Under the pieces are notes generated by a model. That model was not told where the DNA came from, ran no database searches, and saw only the letters and a list, made by a program, of their open reading frames with translations. Below are positions 35,861 to 45,743 of a stretch of 64,000 nt of DNA, piece after piece (the first letter of the stretch is position 1; each line of letters begins with the position of its first letter). The position numbers and the translations under genes are program-made. This DNA is from Paraprevotella xylaniphila YIT 11841. GTDB lineage: Bacteria; Bacteroidota; Bacteroidia; Bacteroidales; Bacteroidaceae. The stretch covers positions 209,082 to 273,081 of the forward strand of contig NZ_GL883837.1 of assembly GCF_000205165.1 (NCBI RefSeq), in the 5' to 3' direction.

Positions 35861-35894
35861 CAAGAGAATAAAATGATTCCTGCGGAAATACGAC

Positions 35895-37424
35895 ATGAAT
35901 AAGACGAAGTTAGTCAGCTGCTTTCTTTCAGGCAGACGAAAAAGCATATCCAAATATGAAAACCAAACGGAAGAACTGCAATTAAACGTTCTTCATAAAC
36001 TCATCTGTCAAGCTATTCATACGGAATGGGGACAAACACATGGATTTGCACAAGTCAAAGACTATGATTCCTTTACGAAAACCTCTCCGGTAAACACTTA
36101 CGAGGAACTCAAAAGTTACATCGACCGTATGCGGCACGGGGAAAAAGACGTATTATGGAGCGGACAGGTCCGGTGGTATGCCAAATCATCCGGCACAACC
36201 AATGACAAAAGCAAATTCATTCCCGTCAGCAAAGAATGCCTGCAAGACACGCATTACCGTGGCGGGACGGATGCCGTAGCCTTATATCTGGGGCAGAATC
36301 CCCGGAGCAGGATGTTCGACGGCAAAGCATTGATACTCGGAGGAAGCCATTCGCCCAATTACAACCTCCCCCATAGCCTGGTAGGAGATTTGAGTGCCAT
36401 ATTAATCGAAAACGCCAGTCCGTTCGTCAACTATTTCCGCATTCCCTCCAAAAAAGTCGCATTATTGGGCGATTTTGAAGAGAAACGCGAAAGGATAGCC
36501 CAAGCTGCCATCAGAGAAAACGTGACGAACCTGAGCGGAGTTCCGTCGTGGATGTTGTCCGTATTGACTCGTGTCATGGACATTTCCGGCAAAACCCACC
36601 TGGAAGACGTATGGCCGGGCATCGAGGTCTTCTTCCACGGAGGCGTAGCCTTTACCCCCTACCGCGAACAATACCGGCAACTCGTCACTGCATCCGACAT
36701 GCATTACATGGAAACGTACAATGCCAGCGAAGGGTTCTTCGGGCTACAAAACGATTTGCAAGACCGGTCCATGCTCCTGATGATAGACTACGGAGTGTTC
36801 TATGAATTCATCCCGATGGACGAAATAGATAAAGAAAATCCCCAAATCGTGCCACTTTGGGGAGTGGAAACCGGCAAGAACTACGCCATGGTCATCAGCA
36901 CCTCGGCCGGTTTGTGGAGGTACATGATTGGCGATACCGTAAAATTCACGCAAAAGAACCCTTATAAGTTCATTATTACCGGACGTACGAAATTCTTTAT
37001 CAACGCTTTCGGAGAAGAGTTAATCGTAGACAATGCCGAAAATGGATTGAAAGCGGCATGTGAAGCCACCGGTGCGCAAATACGGGAATATACGGCAGCC
37101 CCCGTCTACATGGATGCCCACGGCAAATGCCGCCACCAGTGGCTGATAGAATTTGCGAAAGAACCGGAATCGCTCACAGATTTCGCACACATCCTGGATT
37201 TGAAACTGCAAGAAATCAACTCCGACTATGAGGCCAAACGTTACAAGGACATCACCCTGCAGCATCTGGAAATTATCCCGGCGCGTAAGAACCTCTTCGA
37301 CGACTGGCTGAAATCCAAAGGCAAGTTGGGAGGGCAGCATAAGATTCCACGCCTGAGCAACACGCGCACATACATCGACGAAATGTTATCCATAAATGCC
37401 CCCGCAAAACCGGAAGATTTTTAA
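35895..37424 (+). CDS. GH3 auxin-responsive-promoter family acyl-adenylating protein
   Basis: A 509-residue ANL-superfamily-like protein of the GH3 family, whose plant members join amino acids to acyl hormones through acyl-AMP. The P-loop-like motif is WYAKSSGTTNDKSKFIPVS near residue 95; YNASEGFFGLQNDL and MIGDTVKF (adenylate contacts) follow, and a C-terminal lid domain carries KGKLGGQHKIPRL. The bacterial substrate is not known. The gene begins a three-gene plus operon with a lipoprotein (20-base gap) and a DUF3108 protein (12-base gap), hinting at an envelope role. Confidence 0.88.
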   Translation: MNKTKLVSCFLSGRRKSISKYENQTEELQLNVLHKLICQAIHTEWGQTHGFAQVKDYDSFTKTSPVNTYEELKSYIDRMRHGEKDVLWSGQVRWYAKSSGTTNDKSKFIPVSKECLQDTHYRGGTDAVALYLGQNPRSRMFDGKALILGGSHSPNYNLPHSLVGDLSAILIENASPFVNYFRIPSKKVALLGDFEEKRERIAQAAIRENVTNLSGVPSWMLSVLTRVMDISGKTHLEDVWPGIEVFFHGGVAFTPYREQYRQLVTASDMHYMETYNASEGFFGLQNDLQDRSMLLMIDYGVFYEFIPMDEIDKENPQIVPLWGVETGKNYAMVISTSAGLWRYMIGDTVKFTQKNPYKFIITGRTKFFINAFGEELIVDNAENGLKAACEATGAQIREYTAAPVYMDAHGKCRHQWLIEFAKEPESLTDFAHILDLKLQEINSDYEAKRYKDITLQHLEIIPARKNLFDDWLKSKGKLGGQHKIPRLSNTRTYIDEMLSINAPAKPEDF

Positions 37425-37444
37425 AAACCAAAAAGAAGCATAAT

Positions 37445-39373
37445 ATGCAAAAAAGACTCACACCATACCCCCTCATCGCCCTCCTCTGCATTCTCGTCTT
37501 AGCTGCTTGCGCCAGCATCGGAAGCCCGGACGGAGGTGCCTATGATGAAACCCCTCCCAAAGTGGTCAAATGCCAACCGGCCAACATGTCGGTAAACAAC
37601 CGGGAAAAGAAACTGACACTCACGTTCGACGAGTTTATCGTGCTTGAGAATGCTTCGGAAAAGGTCGTGGTATCCCCACCGCAGAAGGAAATGCCGGAAA
37701 TCAGGACTTCGGGGAAGAGGATACACATCACCCTGAACGACAGCCTGAAAAAGAACACGACCTATACGGTAGACTTCTCCGATGCCATCGTGGACAACAA
37801 TGAGGGGAACCCCATGGGTAACTTTACATACGCTTTCTCCACCGGCTCAGAAATTGATACGATGGAAGTCTCCGGAACATTGTTGGAAGCCGAAAACCTC
37901 GAGCCTATCAAAGGAATGCTAGTGGGACTGTATGCCGATTTAGCCGATAGTGCCTTTACGACACAATCCTTCACTCGCGTCTCCCGCACCAACAGCCGCG
38001 GGCAATTCACCATCAAAGGCGTCGCACCGGGAAAATATCGTATCTACGGCCTGCAGGATATGGACGGAGATTTCCGTTTCAGCCAAAAAGCCGAAAAGAT
38101 TGCTTTCGACTCCGTCATCATCGAACCTACATGTGCTCCCGATACGCGTCAGGACACGGTTTGGATAGACAGCACGCACATCGACACCGTCAAGACCATA
38201 CCTTACACCCACTTCTATCCGGACAATGTCATTCTCCGGGGATTCACGGAAGACTATCAGGATTTGCATCTTCTAAAGACCGAACGTCCTATCCCGGAAA
38301 TGTTCACCCTCTATTTCACAGGCCCGTCAGATACCATTCCGACTTTGAAAGGACTGAATTTCGAGGGAGTGGAAAATATGGTATTGGAACGTTCCCTGCA
38401 CAATGACACGCTGACTTATTGGATTACCGATACCACGGTGGCCTATAAAGACACGCTCACTTTCAGCCTGACTTACTTAGATACCGACACATTGGGACAG
38501 TTGGCCTACCGTACGGATACGCTCGACCTGATTCCCAAGATTACCCATGCACGCCAAGCAAAAGAACGGCAAAAGAAAATCGAAGAGTGGGAAGACCAAC
38601 AAAAAAAGGCCAAACGCCGACAAAAGGAAAAGTATGTCGCCAAGCCCAACCCTTTCCTACGCGAAGACCTCACTTATAAAATGCAGCCGAGCGGCGGTAT
38701 CGCTCCTACCCAAAACATCAAGTTCACATTTGCCGAACCTGTTGCCGGAATAGACACCACCGCACTGCGTTTCTACAAACAAAGAGACAGCTTATGGCTT
38801 GAAGAGCCTTACCTATTCCTTCCGGTGGAGGGAGACATGCGCAGCTACATGCTGTACGCGGAATGGCATCCCGGAGACAAATACAAGTTCGAAGCGGACA
38901 GCAATGCCGTAAAAAGCATCTTGGGTAAAGTGAGCACGGCCATAAAAAAAGAAATCCCCGTAACTCCGGAAGAAGAATTCAGTTCGCTGTTCATCCGCCT
39001 CATCCTGCCGGACACGGCTGCCTACGTACAACTCATGGACAACAGCGACAAGGTGGTACGAAGCGCCAAAGCCGTAAACAACCGCGCAGACTTCTTCTAT
39101 CTGAAACCGGGCGAATACTACCTGCGCCTTTTCATAGACCGGAACAACGACGGGAAATGGACCACCGGAGACTATGCCGCCAACCGCCAACCGGAGGAAG
39201 TCTTCTACTTCCCTAAGTCTTTGACCCTCAGGGCACGTTGGGAGGTGGAACAAGACTGGGACGTGAGAGGCATTCCGTTGAACAAACAAAAGCCGGAAGC
39301 CATCACCAAACAAAAGCCGGATGCGGAAAAGAAAATCAAACAACGCAATGCGGAAAGAGAACGAAACAGATAA
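37445..39373 (+). CDS. Lipoprotein with N-terminal Ig-like (SbsA/Big_5) domain
   Basis: A 642-residue lipoprotein. The signal peptide ends in the lipobox LAAC with Cys22. Residues ~38-140 form an SbsA-like Ig-fold (PPKVVKCQPANMSVN, KLTLTFDEFI, LKKNTTYTVDFSDAIVDNNEGN), followed by a carboxypeptidase-regulatory-like strand block (GQFTIKGVAPGKYRIYGLQDMDGDFRF). A charged Lys/Glu/Gln-rich stretch near 375-400 splits the protein; the end is also basic. Such proteins are exposed or periplasmic in Bacteroidetes, with unknown ligands. Position between the GH3 and DUF3108 genes suggests a shared pathway. Confidence 0.85.
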   Translation: MQKRLTPYPLIALLCILVLAACASIGSPDGGAYDETPPKVVKCQPANMSVNNREKKLTLTFDEFIVLENASEKVVVSPPQKEMPEIRTSGKRIHITLNDSLKKNTTYTVDFSDAIVDNNEGNPMGNFTYAFSTGSEIDTMEVSGTLLEAENLEPIKGMLVGLYADLADSAFTTQSFTRVSRTNSRGQFTIKGVAPGKYRIYGLQDMDGDFRFSQKAEKIAFDSVIIEPTCAPDTRQDTVWIDSTHIDTVKTIPYTHFYPDNVILRGFTEDYQDLHLLKTERPIPEMFTLYFTGPSDTIPTLKGLNFEGVENMVLERSLHNDTLTYWITDTTVAYKDTLTFSLTYLDTDTLGQLAYRTDTLDLIPKITHARQAKERQKKIEEWEDQQKKAKRRQKEKYVAKPNPFLREDLTYKMQPSGGIAPTQNIKFTFAEPVAGIDTTALRFYKQRDSLWLEEPYLFLPVEGDMRSYMLYAEWHPGDKYKFEADSNAVKSILGKVSTAIKKEIPVTPEEEFSSLFIRLILPDTAAYVQLMDNSDKVVRSAKAVNNRADFFYLKPGEYYLRLFIDRNNDGKWTTGDYAANRQPEEVFYFPKSLTLRARWEVEQDWDVRGIPLNKQKPEAITKQKPDAEKKIKQRNAERERNR

Positions 39374-39385
39374 AAACAAGAAACC

Positions 39386-40204
39386 ATGAAGAAAATAATA
39401 ATGCTGATATGCCTGCTCCATGTATGGACGGCATCTTTCACCCCCTCCCAGGCCCAATGCCCGGGAGAAAACGTGGCCTTTACAGACGGAGAAGACCTGT
39501 CCTATAAGCTCTACTTTAATTGGAAATTCATTTGGGTGACGGTGGGCAGTGCCAACATGAACATCAAACACACGACCCACCAAGGACAAGACATGCACCG
39601 CTGCCATCTCATCACACGCGGGAACAAAATGGCAGACCGGCTTTTCGTGCTCCGCGACACGCTCGTCAGCATTGTCGACGACCAACTCGTACCTTATTAT
39701 TACCGTAAAGGAGCCTTGGAAGGCGACCGCTACACGGTGGACGAAGCCTGGTACAGCTACCCCGACGGGCAAAGCCACGTGAAACTCCGCTTCAAAAGCC
39801 ACAAGGATGAAATCACACGGAAAGAAGAGGAATATAAGGAATGCGTGCATGACATGCTGAGCATGATGCTCTATGCCCGCTCTTTCGATGCTTCCGACTA
39901 CAAAGTAGGCCAGAAAATCAAATTTCCGATGGTGGACAATGGAAAGATAGAAGGACAAACGTTGATTTACCGGGGCAAGAAAACATTCAAGATGGAAGAA
40001 AGCAAGACCAAATACCGCTGCCTCGTATTCTCATTCGTGGAATACGAGGACGGAAAAGAAGAGGAGGTCGTCACATTCTACATCACCGACGACAAGAACC
40101 ATTTGCCTGTCCGTCTGGACATGTACCTGCGTTTCGGAAGTGCCAAAGCTTTCCTGACGGAAGCCAAAGGGGTACGCAACCCGCAAACGTCCATCATCAA
40201 GTAA
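39386..40204 (+). CDS. DUF3108 domain-containing exported protein
   Basis: A 272-residue protein with a signal peptide (MKKIIMLICLLHVWTASFTPSQA) and a single beta-rich DUF3108 domain. Conserved features include GEDLSYKLYFNWKFIWVTVGSANM near the start and DDKNHLPVRLDMYLRFGSAKAFLTE at the end, the latter typical of the family. DUF3108 proteins are periplasmic with unknown function, possibly lipid- or glycan-binding. It is the third gene of the GH3 operon and is followed by a strong terminator. Confidence 0.85.
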   Translation: MKKIIMLICLLHVWTASFTPSQAQCPGENVAFTDGEDLSYKLYFNWKFIWVTVGSANMNIKHTTHQGQDMHRCHLITRGNKMADRLFVLRDTLVSIVDDQLVPYYYRKGALEGDRYTVDEAWYSYPDGQSHVKLRFKSHKDEITRKEEEYKECVHDMLSMMLYARSFDASDYKVGQKIKFPMVDNGKIEGQTLIYRGKKTFKMEESKTKYRCLVFSFVEYEDGKEEEVVTFYITDDKNHLPVRLDMYLRFGSAKAFLTEAKGVRNPQTSIIK

Positions 40205-40252
40205 ACAACCCAAAAAACGTTTTGCCTTGTTGGCTCTTTAAAGGGAAATTAG

Positions 40253-40292
40253 AAAAGCCGATAAGATTCTATAGAATTTTATCGGTTTTTTT
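40253..40292. terminator. Bidirectional terminator between DUF3108 and nitroreductase genes
   Basis: A 14-bp stem (40258-40271 with 40272-40285, one G-T pair) is followed by seven T on the plus strand and preceded by an A-run that gives T on the minus strand. It serves two convergent genes. Confidence 0.85.
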
Positions 40293-40305
40293 AATTCATA
40301 TATCC

Positions 40306-40908
40306 TCAACGGAAAACCTTCATGCGCTTGTCCACGTCCCCAAAATCCTTATCTCCAGGTTCGCCGGTCGGGACCCCGAAAGGCATTTCCGCTATCAGCA
40401 TCCAATCTTCAGGCAACTCCCATGTATGACGGACTTCCTCGTCTATCAAAGGATTATAATGCTGAAGGGAAGCTCCCAATCCCCGCTCTTCCAACATCGC
40501 CCAAATGGCAAACTGGTGCATTGCAGAAGTATGCTGGGCCCACGTCGGAAAATTATCCTTGTAAGAAGGAAAAGCATCCTGCAACCCTCTTACCACAGAC
40601 ATGTCTTCAAAATATAACACCGTACCATGGCCACTGGCAAAACAACCGTCAATCTTAGCCTCCGTCTTGGCAAAAGCCTCGGCCGGAATACGCGCTTTCA
40701 AGGTATCTTTCACGATTTCCCAAAGTTTTTGGTGCTCGTCGCCCAACAACAACACGATTCTCGTCGATTGTGAGTTGAATGCCGACGGAACGTGTTTCAC
40801 TGCCTGGCGGACTACACGCATGAGTTCTTCGTCCGACACGGGTGAACTGCTTCCTATGGAGTAATAACTACGGCGATGCTCCAACGCCTCTTCAAATGTA
40901 CTTTTCAT
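40306..40908 (-). CDS. Nitroreductase family protein
   Basis: A 200-residue flavin enzyme of the nitroreductase superfamily, NAD(P)H-dependent. The FMN phosphate-binding start is EALEHRRSYYSIGS, followed by HVPSAFNSQSTRIVLLLG and the second FMN region MLEERGLGASLQHYNPLID. It resembles the small fatty-acid-repression/oxidoreductase branch. ATG at 40908 overlaps the regulator stop by ATGA, so the two genes are translationally coupled; a longer frame reaching 41157 is only the antisense of the regulator reading. The natural substrate is not known. Confidence 0.88.
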   Translation of the reverse strand: MKSTFEEALEHRRSYYSIGSSSPVSDEELMRVVRQAVKHVPSAFNSQSTRIVLLLGDEHQKLWEIVKDTLKARIPAEAFAKTEAKIDGCFASGHGTVLYFEDMSVVRGLQDAFPSYKDNFPTWAQHTSAMHQFAIWAMLEERGLGASLQHYNPLIDEEVRHTWELPEDWMLIAEMPFGVPTGEPGDKDFGDVDKRMKVFR

Positions 40909-41525
40909 TCTTCTTCTGTTTTTTGAATATAACCTAATTTCTTCCCTGCCACATTCGACACCGCCGAACGTACCCGGCTCAACGACTCGGGGGTCATCAG
41001 CAGGTAAGACGCCATGTCGTTGACCGAGGCCCTGCCTGCCACCGTGGGGAATTCCCGCAAAAAGCGTTCGTAACGTTCGCGGGCCGACTCGAAACGCCAT
41101 GAATCGGCTTTCACCTGATGCAGGATCAGATTGTTTTCCAAGAAATGGCGCAACCATTCGGCAATGCCTTTATATGACAAGGAAAGCTCCACCAGTCCTG
41201 TATAAGGTATGAGGCACAATTCGCTGTTCTCCAATGCTTCCATCATCAGGTGCGACGGCTTGTTCTTGAAAATGCTTTCGATGCAATAAGCGATGTTGCC
41301 CTCGCACGTGAAATGCTCCGTGATTTCACGCCCGTTCTTGAAATAGAACTGGCGCAACAATCCCTTGCACACATACACCATATAATGGCATACCTGCCCG
41401 TCTTCCACCACCATCTGCTTCTTCCGGACCTTCCGTTCGACCAGAATATCCGACAACGCCCGGCGTTCCTCGTCGGACAATGTGGCAAAAGACGGTATCT
41501 TGTCTGCGGTCAAACCCTTTTCCAT
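40905..41525 (-). CDS. Crp/Fnr family transcriptional regulator
   Basis: A 206-residue regulator. Residues ~10-120 form a cyclic-nucleotide-binding-like beta-barrel (VVEDGQVCHYMVYVCKGLLRQFY, EHFTCEGNIAYCIESIF) without the clear cAMP-phosphate pocket, and the C-terminal part is a helix-turn-helix (VNDMASYLLMTPESLSRVRSAV). Such proteins often control an adjacent redox gene; here the nitroreductase starts inside its stop codon. ATG at 41525 gives the normal Crp-family N-terminus; a TTG at 41585 would add 20 residues. It is transcribed away from xylB. Confidence 0.85.
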   Translation of the reverse strand: MEKGLTADKIPSFATLSDEERRALSDILVERKVRKKQMVVEDGQVCHYMVYVCKGLLRQFYFKNGREITEHFTCEGNIAYCIESIFKNKPSHLMMEALENSELCLIPYTGLVELSLSYKGIAEWLRHFLENNLILHQVKADSWRFESARERYERFLREFPTVAGRASVNDMASYLLMTPESLSRVRSAVSNVAGKKLGYIQKTEEE

Positions 41526-41691
41526 ATCCAACTCTGCATCTTTATAATCCGTATGACGAAGATACGTTTTTTCATCCAAGTACAAAACGCCCGAAGCCTA
41601 TAAATCTGATATAAATCAGAAAAACCGCTTTTCCCGCCACGGCACAAGATTTTTTTAACCTCCGCACGAACCGCCGACGGGAAAACTCACT

Positions 41692-41699
41692 TATATTTG
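41692..41699 (+). promoter_or_regulatory. Candidate -7 box of xylB-xylA
   Basis: TATATTTG fits the -7 consensus 43 bases before the xylB ATG. No TTTG is found 19-21 bases upstream, which may reflect dependence on an activator; no regulator site could be identified. Confidence 0.45.
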
Positions 41700-41742
41700 C
41701 ACCTATCAACAATACCGTAAAACAAAAAACACATCTATTGTT

Positions 41743-43281
41743 ATGTATTTGATAGGATATGACATAGGCAGTTCTTCGGTCAAGGCTTGTGTGGTGGACG
41801 CACAAACCGGAAAGACGTTGGGCACAGCCTTTTACCCCAAGCAAGAAGCTCCCATCTTGAGCCTGAAGGCCGGATGGGCGGAACAAGAACCCGAATCATG
41901 GTGGAACTACCTGAAAAGTGCCACGGCCGAAGCCATGGCCGCTGCCGCCGGAAAGGCCGGATGCCCGGTCGCTGTCCTGAAAGAAGGACTGGCCGCCATC
42001 GGCATCAGTTACCAGATGCACGGCCTGGTATGCGTGGACCGTGGACAGAAAGCCCTGCGCCCGGCCATCATCTGGTGCGACTCCCGGGCTGTCCCCTACG
42101 GGCAAAAAGCCATGGAAACGTTAGGCACGGACTTCTGCCTCGGGCACCTGCTGAACTCGCCGGGCAACTTCACGGCCAGCAAACTGGCATGGGTGAAGGA
42201 ACACGAACCGGAAATATATGAGAATATAGACAAAATCATGCTGCCCGGCGACTACATCGCCATGCGGCTGACGGGTACGGCCTGCACCACGGTATCCGGA
42301 CTCTCGGAAGGCATGTTCTGGGACTTCAAGAACAACTGCGTCTGCAAGGAGCTGATGGAATACTACGGCTTCGGCATGGACCTGATTCCCGAAATACGCC
42401 CCACCTTCAGCGAGCAGGGACGGGTGACGGAGGCCGTGGCCGGAGAATTAGGCATCAAGGCCGGCATACCCGTGACCTACCGTGCGGGCGACCAACCGAA
42501 CAACGCCCTTTCGCTCAACGTGTTCAATCCCGGTGAAATTGCCTCTACGGCAGGCACCTCGGGCGTGGTATATGGAGTGAACGGGACGGTGAATTACGAC
42601 CCGCTCTCGCGTGTCAACACTTTCGCCCACGTCAACCACGCCGCAGGGACTTACAACCGCACGGCATTCCCCGCCACGGAACAGACGCGCCTCGGCGTAT
42701 TGCTCTGCATCAACGGCACCGGCATCCTGAATTCATGGGTGCGCCGCAACATCGTGCCCGAAGGATGCAGCTACGAGGAGATGAACCGCATGGCCGAGAG
42801 CGTGCCCGTGGGCAGCGAAGGACTCAGCATCATTCCTTTCGGCAACGGAGCCGAGCGTGTCATGCAAAACAAGGAAACAGGCTGCGCCATACATGGTATC
42901 AATTTCAACATCCATAACCGCAACCACATCGTGCGCGCCGCCCAGGAAGGCATTGTCTTCTCTTTCCGCTACGGCATCGACGTGATGAAAGGCATGGGCA
43001 TGGAGGTGGACAAGATACACGCCGGACAGGCCAACATGTTCCTCAGCCCCCTCTTCCGCGACACGTTGGCCGGAGTGACGGGTGCCGTCATCGAGCTGTA
43101 TGAGACCGACGGTTCCGTAGGCGCGGCCAAGGGAGCGGGCATCGGAGCCGGCATCTACAAAGACAACCGCGAAGCGTTCGCCTCGCTCGAGCGGCTGAAA
43201 GTCATCGAACCGGACACCGCCCTCGGGCCGGTCTACGAAGAGGCTTACCAACGTTGGTTAGGCGTGCTACGCAGCATGTAA
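41743..43281 (+). CDS. xylB: Xylulokinase
   Basis: A 512-residue FGGY-family sugar kinase that makes xylulose 5-phosphate from xylulose and ATP. The N-terminal ATP/phosphate motif is LIGYDIGSSSVKACVVD; GISYQMHGLVCVD is the xylulokinase-specific substrate region; the catalytic Asp lies in RAGDQPNNALSLNVF, and the second ATPase half contains GTSGVVYGV. Length and order fit XylB. It precedes xylA by 56 bases in the same direction, forming a minimal xylose operon without a visible transporter or regulator. Confidence 0.95.
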   Translation: MYLIGYDIGSSSVKACVVDAQTGKTLGTAFYPKQEAPILSLKAGWAEQEPESWWNYLKSATAEAMAAAAGKAGCPVAVLKEGLAAIGISYQMHGLVCVDRGQKALRPAIIWCDSRAVPYGQKAMETLGTDFCLGHLLNSPGNFTASKLAWVKEHEPEIYENIDKIMLPGDYIAMRLTGTACTTVSGLSEGMFWDFKNNCVCKELMEYYGFGMDLIPEIRPTFSEQGRVTEAVAGELGIKAGIPVTYRAGDQPNNALSLNVFNPGEIASTAGTSGVVYGVNGTVNYDPLSRVNTFAHVNHAAGTYNRTAFPATEQTRLGVLLCINGTGILNSWVRRNIVPEGCSYEEMNRMAESVPVGSEGLSIIPFGNGAERVMQNKETGCAIHGINFNIHNRNHIVRAAQEGIVFSFRYGIDVMKGMGMEVDKIHAGQANMFLSPLFRDTLAGVTGAVIELYETDGSVGAAKGAGIGAGIYKDNREAFASLERLKVIEPDTALGPVYEEAYQRWLGVLRSM

Positions 43282-43337
43282 CAAATACATCAAACTCAAA
43301 ATTAATTTCATAAACCTTTTTTTAAAACCAAAAAATT

Positions 43338-44654
43338 ATGGCACAGAAAGAGTATTTTCCGGGCATCGGAAAGATTAAGTTCGAAGGAAAAGAGAGCAAG
43401 AACCCATTGGCTTACCGCTACTATGATGCCGAAAAGGTCATCATGGGCAAGAAGATGAAAGACTGGTTGAAGTTTGCCATGGCTTGGTGGCACACCCTTT
43501 GCGCAGAAGGCGGCGACCAGTTCGGCGGCGGCACGAAGACCTTCCCCTGGAACGAGGGCACGGATGCCTTGGCCATCGCCAAGCAAAAGGCCGATGCCGG
43601 TTTTGAAATCATGGAGAAACTGGGTATCGAATATTTCTGCTTCCACGACGTGGACCTCATCTCCGAAGGCAATTCCATCGAGGAATATGAAGCCAACATG
43701 AAGGCCATCGTGTCTTATATCAAGGAAAAAATGCAGGCCACGGGTATCAAGAACCTTTGGGGCACGGCCAACGTATTCGGACACGAACGCTATATGAACG
43801 GTGCGGCCACCAACCCGGATTTCAACGTGGTGGCACGCGCAGCCGTGCAAATCAAGAACGCCATCGATGCCACCATCGAACTGGGCGGCACGAACTACGT
43901 GTTTTGGGGCGGGCGCGAAGGCTACATGAGCCTGCTGAACACCGACATGAAGCGTGAAAAGGAACATCTGGCACAGATGCTGAAGGCAGCCCGCGACTAT
44001 GCCCGCGCCAAAGGCTTCAAAGGCACGTTCCTCATCGAGCCGAAACCGATGGAACCGACCAAGCACCAGTACGACGTGGACACGGAAACCGTCATCGGCT
44101 TCCTCCGTGCGCACGGCTTGGAGAAGGACTTCAAGGTGAACATCGAGGTGAACCATGCCACACTGGCCGGACACACGTTCGAACACGAACTGGCTTGTGC
44201 CGTAGACGCAGGCATGTTGGGCTCCATTGACGCCAACCGTGGCGACTACCAGAACGGATGGGATACAGACCAGTTCCCCATCGACAACTACGAACTCATC
44301 CAAGCCATGATGCAAATCATCCGCAACGGCGGCTTTGGCAACGGCGGTACGAACTTCGACGCCAAGACCCGTCGTAACTCTACCGACTTGGAAGACATCT
44401 TCATCGCCCACATCGCCGGTATGGATGCCATGGCACGTGCCTTGGAGAACGCCGCCGAACTGTTGGAGAAATCACCTATCAAACAAATGGTAGCCGACCG
44501 TTATGCCAGCTTCGATGCCGGCAAGGGCAAGGAGTTCGAAGAAGGCAAGCTTTCGCTCGAAGACGTAGTGGCATACGCCAAGACCCAAGGCGAACCGGCC
44601 CAGACCAGTGGTAAGCAGGAACTCTACGAAGCCATCGTGAATATGTATTGCTAA
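43338..44654 (+). CDS. xylA: Xylose isomerase
   Basis: A 438-residue group II xylose isomerase converting xylose to xylulose. The metal and active-site residues lie in [24 protein letters not shown] (catalytic His-Asp), [36 protein letters not shown] and [17 protein letters not shown]. The length of about 438 and the N-terminal insertion are those of the clostridial/Bacteroides class. It is followed by a clear terminator. With xylB and the distant GH31 gene it points to use of xylose or xyloglucan. Confidence 0.97.
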   Translation: MAQKEYFPGIGKIKFEGKESKNPLAYRYYDAEKVIMGKKMKDWLKFAMAWWHTLCAEGGDQFGGGTKTFPWNEGTDALAIAKQKADAGFEIMEKLGIEYFCFHDVDLISEGNSIEEYEANMKAIVSYIKEKMQATGIKNLWGTANVFGHERYMNGAATNPDFNVVARAAVQIKNAIDATIELGGTNYVFWGGREGYMSLLNTDMKREKEHLAQMLKAARDYARAKGFKGTFLIEPKPMEPTKHQYDVDTETVIGFLRAHGLEKDFKVNIEVNHATLAGHTFEHELACAVDAGMLGSIDANRGDYQNGWDTDQFPIDNYELIQAMMQIIRNGGFGNGGTNFDAKTRRNSTDLEDIFIAHIAGMDAMARALENAAELLEKSPIKQMVADRYASFDAGKGKEFEEGKLSLEDVVAYAKTQGEPAQTSGKQELYEAIVNMYC

Positions 44655-44689
44655 ACCCCGTCCGGGATTTTCCCGCAAACGGACGTTCC

Positions 44690-44737
44690 ACGCGGATGGT
44701 TGCCCTGCACCATAGGGCAGCCGTCCGTGCGTTTTTT
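44690..44737 (+). terminator. Rho-independent terminator after xylA
   Basis: An imperfect stem with G-T pairs (44690-44706 with 44715-44732) and a short loop is followed by six T at 44732-44737. Confidence 0.75.
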
Positions 44738-45349
44738 GCCCTTACCCAACGAAACGCCTAAGCTTTCATTTTGGCCATTATCCCCCGTAACACCGTGCAA
44801 AATGATAGTTTTCAGGCGTTTTATCCGTATGGAAAGGATAGAAGAAACGGGGCATTTAGAACGGTATTCCTTAAAAAGGGATTGCCGGAACTGCTATATG
44901 GAAACATTTCTACCCCATTTTTCCGATTTTTCTCAGCCGAATGATTTTCCGTTCGGCTGAAAGAGAAATTTCAATCTGCGGCAAACGATTTTTCAGTCCC
45001 TGTTTTTTGCCCTGAAAACACCCTGAAAGGGTCTGTCCGGCCTGCCGAGAACGGCTTTTTACTCCCCGTTGCCCCGTCCCCGAAACGTTAAAACCGGAAT
45101 CAAAAAGTAAGCGTTTTCCCCATTGCATTAACTTGGGAGTCCGTTTTGTAAACCGTGTACCGCATACCGCCCCGTGCCTTGTAAGCCATTATGCCCGAAA
45201 CCGTCCCGGATGTCAAAACCCCGCCTCCGAAATACTCGAGTTTTCCGTACTCCCCTTCACCTTGTCCACAAATACGCGAATCTCGCACCTGCCTCTTTAA
45301 CATTCTGTCAATTTGTAAATCCCGGCTTATCGTCTGCCCTCTAACAACG

Positions 45350-45377
45350 ACCTTCAATGCCCGAAAGAATACATTGC
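45350..45377 (+). repeat. Left copy of a 28-bp direct repeat flanking the toxin-antitoxin pair
   Basis: This copy matches 46275-46302 in the same orientation at 27 of 28 positions (T versus G at position 21). Similarity stops outside these limits. Confidence 0.85.
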
Positions 45378-45465
45378 TCTTTGATGTCTTGGAACAATAA
45401 CGAAAAAGTATCTTTAAGAAGATATATAAAAATTACATAGCCCCTAAGTTTTCAGAAATTAATGC

Positions 45466-45473
45466 TATCTTTG
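45466..45473 (+). promoter_or_regulatory. Candidate -7 box of the toxin-antitoxin operon
   Basis: TATCTTTG matches the consensus exactly, and the antitoxin ATG follows 25 bases later. The -33 element is weak. Transcription near 45480 supports ATG 45498 rather than earlier in-frame ATGs. Confidence 0.5.
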
Positions 45474-45497
45474 CCAATAATGCAAAAGGCTATAATT

Positions 45498-45743
45498 ATG
45501 AATACATTGCAAATAGATAGTGTTTTGTTGGATGAGGCCTTAAAAATGGCAAAACAAAAGAATATAGATTTAAGCCAAATGGTAGAATCCTTCATAAGGA
45601 ATTTCGTGGAAAGGTCCGCTAAGCCGCAAGGCAAATCGAAAATAACCCCATACGTCAGTCGTTTGGGGATTGACTTGGATTTACCTGCCGATTTTGATGA
45701 ACGGGAAGCTTATCGTAAATATTTGGAGGAGAAATACGGATGA
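45498..45743 (+). CDS. Antitoxin of a PIN-toxin module (DUF6364-like)
   Basis: An 81-residue protein with a ribbon-helix-helix-like N-terminus (MNTLQIDSVLLDEALKMAKQKNIDLSQMVESFIRNFV) and a C-terminal acidic tail (LDLPADFDEREAYRKYLEEKYG) of the sort that wraps a PIN toxin. Its stop overlaps the start of the toxin gene by ATGA. It should bind and neutralise the downstream RNase and repress its own promoter; this follows from family and arrangement. Assignment to a named antitoxin family is uncertain. Confidence 0.8.
   Translation: MNTLQIDSVLLDEALKMAKQKNIDLSQMVESFIRNFVERSAKPQGKSKITPYVSRLGIDLDLPADFDEREAYRKYLEEKYG

Larger units (their letters stand above)
44738..45497. other. Non-coding accessory gap between xylA and the toxin-antitoxin genes
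   Basis: No open frame here has a recognisable product. One hairpin (TCAGCCGAA at 44933-44941 with TTCGGCTGA at 44952-44960, 10-base loop) stands out but lacks a T-tract. The first copy of a 28-bp repeat lies at 45350-45377, and a -7 box for the antitoxin gene at 45466-45473. Base composition varies along the gap, suggesting past insertion or decay. Confidence 0.5.

Noticed and set aside
38813-39958. 381-residue minus-strand frame across the lipoprotein and DUF3108 genes
   Set aside because: It spans two real plus-strand genes in antisense and shows no signal, motif or plausible start.
43308-44411. 367-residue open frame on the minus strand opposite xylA
   Set aside because: It is the mirror of a highly conserved xylose isomerase frame, has no domain, and long antisense frames are expected opposite such codon-biased genes.
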